Assembly (NCBI RefSeq): GCF_041749095.1
Contig: NZ_JBGTCA010000011.1
Span: 1-64,000, forward strand
DNA from: Aquiflexum sp041749095
Lineage (GTDB): Bacteria > Bacteroidota > Bacteroidia > Cytophagales > Cyclobacteriaceae
Length of the DNA stretch: 64,000 nucleotides
Direction of reading: 5' to 3'
The position numbers and the translations under genes were made by a program. Under the pieces are notes generated by a model. It was given only the letters and a program-made list of their open reading frames with translations, had not been told where the DNA came from and did not search any database. Each line of letters opens with the position of its first letter. Positions within the stretch are counted from its first letter, which is position 1. Positions 26,488-35,254 of this stretch are shown one piece after another.

Positions 26488-28323
26488 TCATGTTTCCTGT
26501 AATTTATCTTGCTGCTTGAGCGATTGTATCTTGCATATTTTATAATAGTATCCATCCTCCATTGATTCGAGTTTCATTGGTGAGCCATATTGCACCAATT
26601 TTCCCTCTTTCATTACCAATACAAAATCAGATTTTTTAAGCGATGCCACACGATGCGAAATAATAATAGATGTTCTATCAGCTAGCACCTCTTGCAAGGA
26701 ATTGAGAATTTTATGCTCTGTTACAGTATCAATGGCCGAGGTAGCATCATCCATGATAACCACCCCAGGCCACTGAATTAAAGTTCGCGCCAGTACCACC
26801 CTTTGTTTTTGCCCCCCTGACAGCGTTACACCTTTTTCACCCACCAGTGTCCTGAAACCATCCGGGAATTTTAATTTCATTTCATAGGCTTCTGAAATTC
26901 GTGCGGCTTCATCAACTTCGTTTGGGCTACTTTGTGGATGTATATAGGCAATGTTTTGCTCTATAGTTCTTGAAAACAAAAAAGCTTTTTGCATGGCTAC
27001 TCCCATAGTGGATCTAAGATAAGCCTTAGGGAAAGATTTGATATCTTTTCCATCGAGCAGAATCATACCTTCATTCGGATCGTATAATCGCAGTAATAAC
27101 TTAATTATGGTGCTTTTGCCACCACCACTGGGGCCGGTTATCCCTAGTTGACGACCCGGTTGCAGCTTAAAAGAAATATGTTGCAATGCAGGTTTCTTTT
27201 CATTTGGGTAGGTAAATGAAACATTTCTAAACTCGATCTCGCCATGAAGCTGTTCAGAAACAAATGTGCCTTCGTCTGTTTCGCGTGCATGTTCCAATAT
27301 TTCTGAAATTCTTGAAGTAGCCACTATGGCCATGCCCATTTGAGACAGTACCTGACCCAACTGACGCATCGGATAGGTAACCATGCCTATGTAGGTATAA
27401 AAACCCAACAGCTCTCCAATACTTATTCGGCCTTGAATGACAAAATATCCACCGGTAAGTACCGAAATGATCAACTGAAGATGCACTAAAAAATCCGTCA
27501 AGGGCCAATACGCAGCTTGCAGGTTAGCTTGCTTAAGTCCCATTTTCATCTTTTGCTGGTTTTGCTGATGAAACCTATCTATTTCATAAGTTTGATTTGA
27601 AAAGGCTGTAACCACTCTGATGCCATTGAGGTTTTCTTGCACCATGTTGTTGAGTTTATCTGCTTCGATTTCGTGAAGGCGCCATATCTTCCTTTCTTCA
27701 TTAAAAAAACGGTAACCTAGTAATAATATGACTGGAGATAAAATCACTGTTATGGTAGCTTGTAACCAATCCATACTCCACATCATAAAAAAAGAAAACA
27801 AAAAAGTACCGGACAAGCGTAATACAGCTATCACTTGCTGATGTATAAATCTTTTTATGGTATCGATATCGCCTGTGCAGCGCTGGATTAATTCTCCCCT
27901 TGAAATACCTGAGAAGAATTCCATGGGCAAATACTGAATATGTTTGAACACATCGTCTCTGAGGCGCTTAATGCTCCGTTCGCTTATTGAGTCCTTTAAT
28001 GTAACAGAACTGAATAAAAATATACTTCGCAAAACCGCTATGACCATATAAATGAGTCCTAGTGCCAATAGGACGGCACCGATTTTCCCATTTTGAGAAT
28101 CTGGCAGCCAGCTCATAATTTTATTGGTTATATAGTCGCCCGACAATGCATCTATGGCTACACCATCCTGATAATTAACGAGAACATAATCAACTGCAAT
28201 TTGAAATATTTTGGGCTCTAAGGCTCTGGCTACAATAGATACCAACAGAAGCAAGGCAGAAAAGCAATACCAAAATTTGTATTCTCCTAAAATTCCAATC
28301 AGATCTTTGAAATTTTTAATCAT
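26488..28323 (-). CDS. ABC exporter half-transporter (degenerate ATPase site subunit)
   Basis: The protein has 611 residues with six transmembrane helices and an ATPase: Walker A GPSGGGKST, signature LSGGQKQRVVLARTL, Walker B GVVIMDDATSAID and H-loop IIISHRVASL. The catalytic Glu after Walker B is Asp, which is the hallmark of the degenerate half in heterodimeric exporters such as BmrC or TM287. It should pair with the 24578-26404 product. It begins the minus-strand group and is divergent from phnD. Confidence 0.9.
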   Translation of the reverse strand: MIKNFKDLIGILGEYKFWYCFSALLLLVSIVARALEPKIFQIAVDYVLVNYQDGVAIDALSGDYITNKIMSWLPDSQNGKIGAVLLALGLIYMVIAVLRSIFLFSSVTLKDSISERSIKRLRDDVFKHIQYLPMEFFSGISRGELIQRCTGDIDTIKRFIHQQVIAVLRLSGTFLFSFFMMWSMDWLQATITVILSPVILLLGYRFFNEERKIWRLHEIEADKLNNMVQENLNGIRVVTAFSNQTYEIDRFHQQNQQKMKMGLKQANLQAAYWPLTDFLVHLQLIISVLTGGYFVIQGRISIGELLGFYTYIGMVTYPMRQLGQVLSQMGMAIVATSRISEILEHARETDEGTFVSEQLHGEIEFRNVSFTYPNEKKPALQHISFKLQPGRQLGITGPSGGGKSTIIKLLLRLYDPNEGMILLDGKDIKSFPKAYLRSTMGVAMQKAFLFSRTIEQNIAYIHPQSSPNEVDEAARISEAYEMKLKFPDGFRTLVGEKGVTLSGGQKQRVVLARTLIQWPGVVIMDDATSAIDTVTEHKILNSLQEVLADRTSIIISHRVASLKKSDFVLVMKEGKLVQYGSPMKLESMEDGYYYKICKIQSLKQQDKLQET

Positions 28324-28646
28324 TAGCGACTTAGTGTAAGTTGAAGCTTTTTGGACGGCAAGGTAAAAGCCAAAAGTTTAGCAGGTGTTAGAGTGGTATT
28401 TGGGCCATGTTAAAAATGAATATTTATAAATGCCTGAGAAAATCTAATCAATTAGGCTAAAGCAAAAAACTGAATATAATATGCTTACATTTTTAAAAGT
28501 TGATACCTTATACCCAATTGGTATCAGCATTTTGAAGCAAAATATTGGATATACACAAAGCTAATTATTTAATAATTCACACTTAACAGTATCCTTATAT
28601 ATCTCATCTACTTTTGTTATTATTAAATAAAACAACAATAAGTCGC
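28324..28646. promoter_or_regulatory. Divergent promoter region between the ABC exporter and phnD
   Basis: An inverted repeat, TGATACC (28501-28507) and GGTATCA (28520-28526) with a 12-base spacer, lies in the middle. Near phnD there is CTTAACAG (about 28591) and a Bacteroidota-like -7 box TACTTTTG at 28609-28616, 31 bases before the phnD ATG. The same octamer lies 27 bases before phnG. No gene is seen here. Confidence 0.5.
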
Positions 28647-29552
28647 ATGATCAGAATATTCAAGTTCGTCACTTTTGCATGTATTTCTGCATTCTTAATT
28701 ACTGGATGTGGCATTAATGGAGAAGAAAATAAGAAGAAAAAGCTTATAATAGCCATGTCTGCCACAGCAGAGTCGGAGCGTAGCTTTGAGCGCATTGAGG
28801 CAGTGTCTGAGTACCTCAGTAAAAAGCTGGATATGGAGGTTACACATAAGCTGATTTCAAATCCGTCGGCATTGATTGAGGCCATGCGCGCCAACAAAAT
28901 ACACTTGGGTTCGGGCGGCCCCTTTACTTACCTCGTAGCATCCAAAGTAGCCAATGCAGTGCCTATTGTGTCCACTGAAGACATTAAGGAGGGTAGTATT
29001 TTCAGGAGTTGTATAATTACTCAAGCCAATTCCACCATTAATTCCATGGAAGATCTAAAAGCGCGATCTGAAAATCTCACCTTGTCTTGGGCTTATCCCA
29101 CTTCATGCTCGGGTCATTTAGTGCCAAGATATGTAATGCAAGAAGAATATGATTTATTGCCTGGCGATTTCAAAGAAGTAATGATTTCTACCAACCATAC
29201 TTCAGCTATATTTACTGTGATTTCAGGTAAAGTGGATGTCGCTGCCACCTACTATTCAGGGTTGCAACGCTTGATCCAGGAAGGGCGGGTTAATGAAGAT
29301 GAAATAAAATATTTATGGATTTCGGAGCCCATGGTATCTTCGCCGGTTTTTGCCCGTCAAGACTTGGGTAGTGATTTGATACAAAGGATTAAAGACGCAT
29401 ACCTTGATATGGAAAAAGATGACCCTGAAACCTTTGCACTTATTCAAAATCAATATATCACCGATATAAAGTACGTAGATGTCAATGACTCAGACTATCA
29501 GTTTTACCGTGATATGGCTAATAAAGTTAAAGGATTTGATGTCAAATATTAG
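28647..29552 (+). CDS. phnD: PhnD-type phosphonate/phosphate-binding lipoprotein
   Basis: The ATG at 28647 is chosen because it opens a lipoprotein signal (FACISAFLITGCGIN, Cys near residue 21); a TTG at 28614 would add 11 residues. The mature part is a periplasmic binding protein of the PhnD/PtxB family: KLIIAMSATAESERSFERIE, the ligand-loop GSGGPFTYLVA, and the second-lobe segment AYPTSCSGHLVPRYV. It would deliver a phosphonate, phosphite or phosphate ester to PhnCEE. It is separated from phnC by a ThiE-like gene, an unusual order. Confidence 0.9.
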   Translation: MIRIFKFVTFACISAFLITGCGINGEENKKKKLIIAMSATAESERSFERIEAVSEYLSKKLDMEVTHKLISNPSALIEAMRANKIHLGSGGPFTYLVASKVANAVPIVSTEDIKEGSIFRSCIITQANSTINSMEDLKARSENLTLSWAYPTSCSGHLVPRYVMQEEYDLLPGDFKEVMISTNHTSAIFTVISGKVDVAATYYSGLQRLIQEGRVNEDEIKYLWISEPMVSSPVFARQDLGSDLIQRIKDAYLDMEKDDPETFALIQNQYITDIKYVDVNDSDYQFYRDMANKVKGFDVKY

Positions 29553-29861
29553 GTAGTAAACCATAGACATAATTCAACTTATTAATAACTTTTCATTATT
29601 GCGTTTTTACTCTTAAACTAATCAAAAAACTTGGTGAGAAATAAATTCCTTTTTATTGTCGAAAAAAGCGCTAGCAATCAAAAAACATTTTTCTCATTGC
29701 CAACTAACAGCTAATTGCTATACTTGCCTAGTTCTAAAATGTTTATCTAGTGTTATGGCTCACCCATTTCGCTTTAACTCTTGAAATTCATTCAGTCTAA
29801 ATCGACCCAATTTAAGTTTGTCGATGAGTTCAAATACCATTATTTAAAATAAAATTTAACA
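29553..29861. other. Intergenic region phnD to ThiE-like gene
   Basis: AT-rich, 309 bases. A TAnnTTTG box, TAAGTTTG at 29813-29820, lies 41 bases before the next start, so the ThiE-like gene may have its own promoter. No hairpin terminator or small gene is recognised. Confidence 0.4.
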
Positions 29862-30518
29862 ATGAGATTAATATTGATTTCTAATTTTAGTGATATTCAA
29901 AACGAGCACTATTTGCTCAACCTGATTTTTTGTGAGGGGCTGGAAACGTATCATTTGAGAAAGAAAAATTACAGCCGCGATCAAATGAAAGCCTATATTG
30001 AGAAAATTCCCCGTTATTTTCACGATAGGATCGTACTACATACGCATTTTGATTTAATTCATGAATACAATCTGAAGGGGGCGCACTTCACAAAAGCCTA
30101 CACGCATAAAGATTTTAAATTAGAATATCCGGATCATCCATATGATTTCCGGCATTTAAGTTTTTCATTACACTCTATACAAGAGATAAAGCAAATCGGA
30201 TCGGCCTACAACTATATTTTCCTAAGTCCGATTTTCGACAGTATCTCAAACACTGGATACAACAGTAAATTTCGAATCAACGAACTAAAAATTTTCTTAG
30301 CGGATAGAGATAACCGCCCAGAGATTATCGCCCTTAGTGGAATTACTGATAGTAAAATATTCAACATACATGAACTGGGATTCGATGGTCTGGCCTTGCT
30401 TGGACACATATGGCGTCATTTTGAGCAAGACCAGCAATTGATAGAGGCGGTCAACCGATTTAAAAAAATAAAAAAGCTAGTACATAGTGTTCTAGAGCAG
30501 CAGATGAAAACTGCATAA
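29862..30518 (+). CDS. Thiamine phosphate synthase/TenI-like protein
   Basis: The protein has 218 residues, the size of ThiE. Features of the TIM barrel are YHLRKKNYSRDQMKAYI (LRKK near residue 30), VLHTHFDLIHEYNLKGAHFT, YIFLSPIFDSISNTGYNS, and the phosphate-binding end ALSGITDSKIFN with GFDGLALLGHIWRHFE. It probably binds a phosphorylated small molecule. ThiE joins HMP-PP and thiazole-phosphate; the TenI-like branch does an aromatizing isomerisation or is uncharacterised. Its place between phnD and phnC suggests either a chance insertion or a phosphonate-linked role. No other thiamine gene is nearby. Confidence 0.7.
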   Translation: MRLILISNFSDIQNEHYLLNLIFCEGLETYHLRKKNYSRDQMKAYIEKIPRYFHDRIVLHTHFDLIHEYNLKGAHFTKAYTHKDFKLEYPDHPYDFRHLSFSLHSIQEIKQIGSAYNYIFLSPIFDSISNTGYNSKFRINELKIFLADRDNRPEIIALSGITDSKIFNIHELGFDGLALLGHIWRHFEQDQQLIEAVNRFKKIKKLVHSVLEQQMKTA

Positions 30519-30598
30519 TTATTTTTTAATTTTCTTATAAGGCATTTATAATAAGTTTTTATCGGGTAAAAAATCCACCTAAAACAATTCTCTTACTA

Positions 30599-30620
30599 CT
30601 TAACCAAATTCTAACAACGC
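30599..30620 (+). promoter_or_regulatory. PHO-box-like direct repeat upstream of phnC
   Basis: CTTAACCAAAT and TCTAACAACGC lie in direct tandem with an 11-base period, 122 bases before the phnC start. E. coli PhoB sites are 11-base direct repeats with a 7-base core, and Gram-positive PhoP sites contain TTAACA. With a PhoB-like regulator gene in the locus this is a plausible operator, but it is inferred from one copy only. Confidence 0.35.
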
Positions 30621-30741
30621 CCATAAAGACGACTAATAATCAAAATTTAGCTTTGATCTATATAAAGTACAAATAGGTCAATACATTTCGGCACAACTCA
30701 ACTCTTGTGATTGAATGTTAAAACACAAAATGATCAGATAA

Positions 30742-31578
30742 ATGCTGGAAGTAAAAAACATTAAAAAGTCGACCCCCGAAGGTAAAAAGATCCTGAAGGG
30801 AATTAGTTTCACGGTCGAAAAGGGAGAATTTGTGGGGATTTTAGGCGCAAGTGGTGCCGGAAAAACGCTTACCATGCGATGTATAAGCGGGCTCACCACG
30901 CCTACCTCAGGTGAGGTGAATCTTATTGATCGAAAAGGGAAAAAAATAAATATAACCAACTGCAAAGGCAAGAAGCTACGTACCGTTAGACAAAAGATCG
31001 GCAACATATTTCAAGGCCACAATCTCGTAAAACGACTGAATGTGTTGGAAAATGTTATGATAGGTCGGCTTGGGAGCATAAATGTAATGCGGAGCCTCCT
31101 TTATGGCTTTACTGATGAAGAAGCAAAAGAGGCCATTCAGACATTGGAGCGTGTTAATATAGCACATCTCGCCCATCGAATTACGGGTTCATTGAGTGGT
31201 GGCGAAATGCAAAGAGTAGCAATTGCCAGAGCACTTTTTCAGAAGCCCATTATAATGCTGGCCGATGAACCTATAGCGAGTCTTGACCCGCAAAATGCCA
31301 AAAAAATCATGAAACTTTTGAAATCATTGGCAGAAGAAATGCCCATACTGGGAATTTTTCATCAACCGCAAATAACGGCAAAATATTGCACCCGAATAAT
31401 TGCCATTAAGGAAGGTGAAGTAGTATACAACGAGACAGACAAAAACGGACATAAAAGGTTGTTTAAGCAGTTGCCGGAAATTTATGGTGCAGAACTAGAA
31501 GAAATTGAACAAGCTAAAATGACGTCCGACAATCCGACAGATCAGTTTGAGGGCAGGCCAGAAATATTGACGTTCTGA
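30742..31578 (+). CDS. phnC: Phosphonate ABC transporter ATPase PhnC
   Basis: The protein has 278 residues: Walker A ILGASGAGKTLTMR, Q-loop IGNIFQGHNLVKRL, signature SLSGGEMQRVAIARALF, Walker B IIMLADEPIASLD and H-loop GIFHQPQ. The block NLVKRLNVLENVMIGRLG is characteristic of PhnC. The C-terminus is longer by about 30 residues than E. coli PhnC. The stop TGA overlaps the ATG of phnE (TGATG), so they are translationally coupled. Confidence 0.93.
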   Translation: MLEVKNIKKSTPEGKKILKGISFTVEKGEFVGILGASGAGKTLTMRCISGLTTPTSGEVNLIDRKGKKINITNCKGKKLRTVRQKIGNIFQGHNLVKRLNVLENVMIGRLGSINVMRSLLYGFTDEEAKEAIQTLERVNIAHLAHRITGSLSGGEMQRVAIARALFQKPIIMLADEPIASLDPQNAKKIMKLLKSLAEEMPILGIFHQPQITAKYCTRIIAIKEGEVVYNETDKNGHKRLFKQLPEIYGAELEEIEQAKMTSDNPTDQFEGRPEILTF

Positions 31579-32372
31579 TGGACTACATGAAGCTGAAAGC
31601 AAAAAGGAGGAAAAACAAGATCCTGCTTTTTATATTCCTGGCAGTAGCGGTTTATTTTACTGCCCTATCCTGTAAGGTCAATTTGGGAGATTTGATTTCA
31701 GGCATTCCCACTGGTGTGCGTTTTCTTGGTTTTATGTTTCCACCAGATGTAAACGCTCTGACCCAAATGCTAAAACCCGCAGTCGACACCATTCTATATG
31801 CATTTTTAGCTACCATATTTGGTTCTATATTATCATTGGCATTCGGTCTGGCAGGTGCCGCCAATATTTCACCTGGCTGGTTGCGTCATATCAGTCGCTT
31901 TGTTCTTACCTCCGAGCGCGCTCTTCCCGAGATCATCATTTTGCTACTCCTTGTGGCGGCGCTGGGACTAGGTCCATTTGCAGGTGTCATTGCGCTATCC
32001 ATTGGATGTATTGGCATGTTGGGTCGGCTTTTTGCTGATGCCATCGAAGAAGTAAATCCACGAATATTGGAATCTATCGATTCGGTAGGTGCCAATAAAT
32101 TTCAAGTCATCGCTTTTGGGGTTATTCCTGAAATTCTGCCATCCATTATTTCCAATACGATATTTAGATTCGAAGTAAATATTAGGCTCTCAGTATTACT
32201 GGGTGCTGTGGGAGCAGGTGGTATTGGTTACGAATTGTTTTATTCATTCTCTATACTTCAATACGAGAGAGCCACTACAGCAATATTAGTGACACTCGCT
32301 CTGGTATTTATGGCCGAGCGCTTTTCAGAATTTCTTCGAAAGAAAATAGTGCCTGAAACCAGACTTAAGTAA
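31578..32372 (+). CDS. phnE: Phosphonate ABC transporter permease PhnE (first copy)
   Basis: The protein has 264 residues, normal for PhnE, with about five to six transmembrane helices. The EAA loop reads ESIDSVGANKFQVIAFGVIP, which docks on PhnC. The block TSERALPEIIILLLLVAALG and GAVGAGGIGYELFYS are conserved in the family. It overlaps phnC by one base and is followed by a second permease gene, so the channel is probably a PhnE1/PhnE2 heterodimer rather than the homodimer of E. coli. Confidence 0.93.
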   Translation: MDYMKLKAKRRKNKILLFIFLAVAVYFTALSCKVNLGDLISGIPTGVRFLGFMFPPDVNALTQMLKPAVDTILYAFLATIFGSILSLAFGLAGAANISPGWLRHISRFVLTSERALPEIIILLLLVAALGLGPFAGVIALSIGCIGMLGRLFADAIEEVNPRILESIDSVGANKFQVIAFGVIPEILPSIISNTIFRFEVNIRLSVLLGAVGAGGIGYELFYSFSILQYERATTAILVTLALVFMAERFSEFLRKKIVPETRLK

Positions 32373-32399
32373 ATAAACCTATGAATATCTCAGTTGGAT

Positions 32400-33275
32400 A
32401 TGACTTCCCGTTTAAGAAGCGCTACAATCCCAGCACTCAAATTTAAAAACAAAAGCATGAAAACTGCCGCCACACTTTATCCCATTCCTTCGCACAAATT
32501 TAAAAATAAGGTTACTATTTTGGTGGCTATTGCTTTGGTTATAGCAGGGTTAAGTGTCTATCTGGAATTTGATTTTTTACTGCTATTCACTGATTTTCAC
32601 TATATCGTAGCATTGTTGGGCGAAATGTTTCCTCCCAGATTTTCAATTCTCTTTACGAAAGATCAAATTTTCTCCTCGATTTTGCAGACCATCTCCATGG
32701 CATTTCTAGGAACCTTAATCGGCGGATCCCTAGCCATGATCCTTGCTTTTTTCGCTGCCAAAAATACCAGTCCAAACCACGCTATACGTCTATTAACAAA
32801 ATCGTTGCTGGCCACAGAGCGCGTCATTCCCAGTTTGGTTATTATCTTGATTTTTTTGATTACCGTAGGTTTAGGACCCTTTGCAGGTATGCTTTCATTG
32901 GCCTTGGGTTCAGTAGGCATGTTTGGCAAATTGTTTGCCGATGCCATTGAACAAATCGACAACGACCAGGTAGAGGCTATTTATAGTGTCGGCGCCAACA
33001 AAATGCAGGTTATTCGATTCAGCATTATTCCTCAGGTACTTCCTTCCTTTATTGGTAATTTATTTTATGCCTTTGACATCAACCTCCGGGCTGCCATCGG
33101 TTTGGGGATATTTGGAGGGGGAGGCATTGGCTATGAAATACACATGGCAATGCAAATGCTCCAGTATAGAGAAGCCCTGGCATTAATATTTTTTACTATC
33201 ATACTTATTAGCTTATTTGAGAGAATTTCGGATGTCCTGAGAGGTATAGTCATGGGCAAGGAAGTTTTGAAGTAA
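32400..33275 (+). CDS. phnE: Phosphonate ABC transporter permease PhnE (second copy)
   Basis: A protein of 291 residues is read from the ATG at 32400; a TTG at 32394 would add two residues, and an ATG at 32458 is also possible. Conserved blocks: TERVIPSLVIILIFLITVGL, the EAA loop EAIYSVGANKMQVIRFSIIP and LGIFGGGGIGYEIH. It has a longer basic N-terminus than the first copy (LKFKNKSMK...HKFKNK). The gene is 27 bases after the first copy. Confidence 0.92.
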   Translation: MTSRLRSATIPALKFKNKSMKTAATLYPIPSHKFKNKVTILVAIALVIAGLSVYLEFDFLLLFTDFHYIVALLGEMFPPRFSILFTKDQIFSSILQTISMAFLGTLIGGSLAMILAFFAAKNTSPNHAIRLLTKSLLATERVIPSLVIILIFLITVGLGPFAGMLSLALGSVGMFGKLFADAIEQIDNDQVEAIYSVGANKMQVIRFSIIPQVLPSFIGNLFYAFDINLRAAIGLGIFGGGGIGYEIHMAMQMLQYREALALIFFTIILISLFERISDVLRGIVMGKEVLK

Positions 33276-33914
33276 TTGATAGACGATCTGATATGCTGAA
33301 TTGTGGTGAAAACTCAAAGTATTTTCACTGTCATTGCGATGGCATTGACGTAAAAAGCAACATGATTTCTAAAGGGTTAAGGTCAATGCCAGTAGCAAAC
33401 TCCACCCAGCCTTGAATGCCACTCTTTTCCTTCGCTTTACCTGAAAGTCGAAAAAATTTTCAACTAAGCTTTTTTTAGGTTAGATCCTGTCGAGTTTCTG
33501 AAAACCTATTTGGATTAAATGGAGTCACATGGAACACATATGCGTTGCAATCCTATTTATAATGATTAGCTCTCTTCCCTACTTTCACTCATATTCTAAA
33601 ATAATGTCATAACATTCTCATTCATTTACAAAAAACTACGCAAGTAGATTAGCAACTGGTAAAGGGCTTGTAGATTATCCTTTCAACAAATATCTCCATG
33701 CACCAAACTTTAAGCAAATATTGGGGTAACAAAAAGATAATCTCGCATAATACAATTCTAACATTTTCAAAACATTCAAATAAACCGAGAAGTCTACCTT
33801 GCAACAAATTATCATGGGACAATATGCATATCATTAAATGAATTGATTATGCTGATTCACATTGAAACTTGTATGCATGATGTATCTATCAACCTCACAA
33901 TAAAATAATTAACC
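33276..33914. other. Long intergenic region before the response regulator
   Basis: There are 639 bases without a recognisable gene. The part around 33360-33480 has open frames on the minus strand with coding-like composition, but nothing recognisable; it may be gene debris. The end holds AT-rich sequence that should contain the regulator promoter. I see no repeats or RNA gene. Confidence 0.4.
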
Positions 33915-34634
33915 ATGAAATTTTCAAAGATCGTTTTAATAGATGATGAACCGGATATTCTCGAGTTGCTCCAATACAATCTGGAGAAAGAACGCGCACT
34001 GGTTAAAACATTTACCTCTGGACTGGAAGCTTTGGTTTATATATCCAGTGAAAGACCTGATGTGATTGTCTGTGACTGGATGATGGACGATATTGACGGG
34101 CTTGAAATGTGCCGTCAACTCAAAATGAACCGAGAGCTTTGTTGCATACCTTTTGTCATGCTTACAGCCAGAGATCATGAAGCCGACATCGTGTCAGCGC
34201 TTGAAATGGGCGCAGAGGATTACATAGTGAAACCGGTCAAAATGAAGGAGCTGATCGTAAGGCTAAAAAAGATACTTAAACGCCAAAAACCCCCGATGGA
34301 ATTATCGGTGAAAACCACACAAGAAAAGCCTGAACAAAGCGACAATCTTTTGAAATATAAAGAGATAAAAATAGATGTTGATAAGCATCAGGTACATGTA
34401 GATGATAAAAATGTTGATTTAACCTATTCGGAATTCAAACTGTTGCAATTGCTAATAAGTCGTTCGGGCCGGGTATATAGTCGCAACCAGATCATAGAAA
34501 AACTTAATGGTTTGGACTACATAGCCACAGAAAGATCTGTAGATGTACAGATTGTTGGTTTAAGAAAAAAAATAGGCTCTCTCAAAAATTACCTTGAAAC
34601 CGTCAGGGGCGTTGGCTACCGAATGAAGGATTGA
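33915..34634 (+). CDS. PhoB/OmpR-type response regulator
   Basis: The protein has 239 residues. The receiver (1-120) has the acidic pocket D10 D11, phospho-acceptor D54 in VCDWMMDDIDG, T83 in VMLTARD and K105 in YIVKPVK. After a linker of about 20 residues comes a winged-helix domain (about 145-237) with LTYSEFKLLQLLISRSGRVY and RSVDVQIVGLRKKIG. It matches PhoB/PhoP in size. No sensor kinase gene is next to it. The position directly before phnG suggests phosphate-starvation control of the C-P lyase genes. Confidence 0.9.
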   Translation: MKFSKIVLIDDEPDILELLQYNLEKERALVKTFTSGLEALVYISSERPDVIVCDWMMDDIDGLEMCRQLKMNRELCCIPFVMLTARDHEADIVSALEMGAEDYIVKPVKMKELIVRLKKILKRQKPPMELSVKTTQEKPEQSDNLLKYKEIKIDVDKHQVHVDDKNVDLTYSEFKLLQLLISRSGRVYSRNQIIEKLNGLDYIATERSVDVQIVGLRKKIGSLKNYLETVRGVGYRMKD

Positions 34635-34749
34635 TTAACCAAAATTTAATTGGTCAATTTATTGTGTTTTGGGCCTTTCGCGCTAACCGTTCTTCTTATT
34701 AATTGCATTAAAACACTAAAACAATATTAATTGAATTCTATTTTGGTCC

Positions 34750-34782
34750 TAACTTAAGTTAAACATTGCCCTACTACTTTTG
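34750..34782 (+). promoter_or_regulatory. Palindrome and -7 box upstream of phnG
   Basis: The 12-base perfect palindrome TAACTTAAGTTA (34750-34761) is followed at 34775-34782 by TACTTTTG, a match to the Bacteroidota -7 box TAnnTTTG, 27 bases before the phnG start. The same octamer stands before phnD. The palindrome also contains TAAC and GTTA half sites like those in the phnC upstream repeat. Confidence 0.45.
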
Positions 34783-34808
34783 AACTGTACAGCATAACAT
34801 ATAAATGT

Positions 34809-35237
34809 ATGGATCAAGACAAAATAGACTTCACATTATGTGAATGTGATTTAAATGTTCTCACCACATTTACCGAAAATCAATTAGAGAAATTATATCA
34901 AGTCAACATCACCCGCCTACCTGCCATTTGCCTTACTATGGTGCGGGCAGAAGATAGTGTAGAACTTCAGGAGTTTTATTTGGGCGAAGCTCTCACTACT
35001 GAATGCGAAGTTGAAATTGAAGGCCAAACCGGATTTGGAATTTGTTTGGGTGATGAACCTGACAGAGCCTATTGCCTTGCGGTATTCGATGCCGTGCTAA
35101 AAATCAATAATGGCCTACCCGACATCGTCTCTCAATTTTTAGATGAGCAATATCAGCAGGTAATGCTTCAAGAAAAACGAGACTTCAACCAGATCTTATC
35201 TACTAAGGTTGACTTCAAACTAATGGATCAATTATAA
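34809..35237 (+). CDS. phnG: C-P lyase subunit PhnG
   Basis: The protein has 142 residues, the usual size. The family block QEFYLGEALTTECEVEIEG near residues 55-75 and the tail A..FDAVLKIN fit PhnG, which joins PhnH, PhnI and PhnJ in the core complex and helps PhnI transfer the phosphonate to ribose of ATP. The N-terminus has a CxC pair (TLCECDLN) and the protein is rich in Cys. It starts the phnGHIJKL operon, 174 bases after the regulator. Confidence 0.9.
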   Translation: MDQDKIDFTLCECDLNVLTTFTENQLEKLYQVNITRLPAICLTMVRAEDSVELQEFYLGEALTTECEVEIEGQTGFGICLGDEPDRAYCLAVFDAVLKINNGLPDIVSQFLDEQYQQVMLQEKRDFNQILSTKVDFKLMDQL

Positions 35238-35254
35238 ATAATAATAACAAAAAA

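Noticed and set aside
33326..33490. A short gene in the long intergenic region before the response regulator
   Set aside because: Open frames exist on the minus strand, but none has a convincing start or recognisable family sequence.
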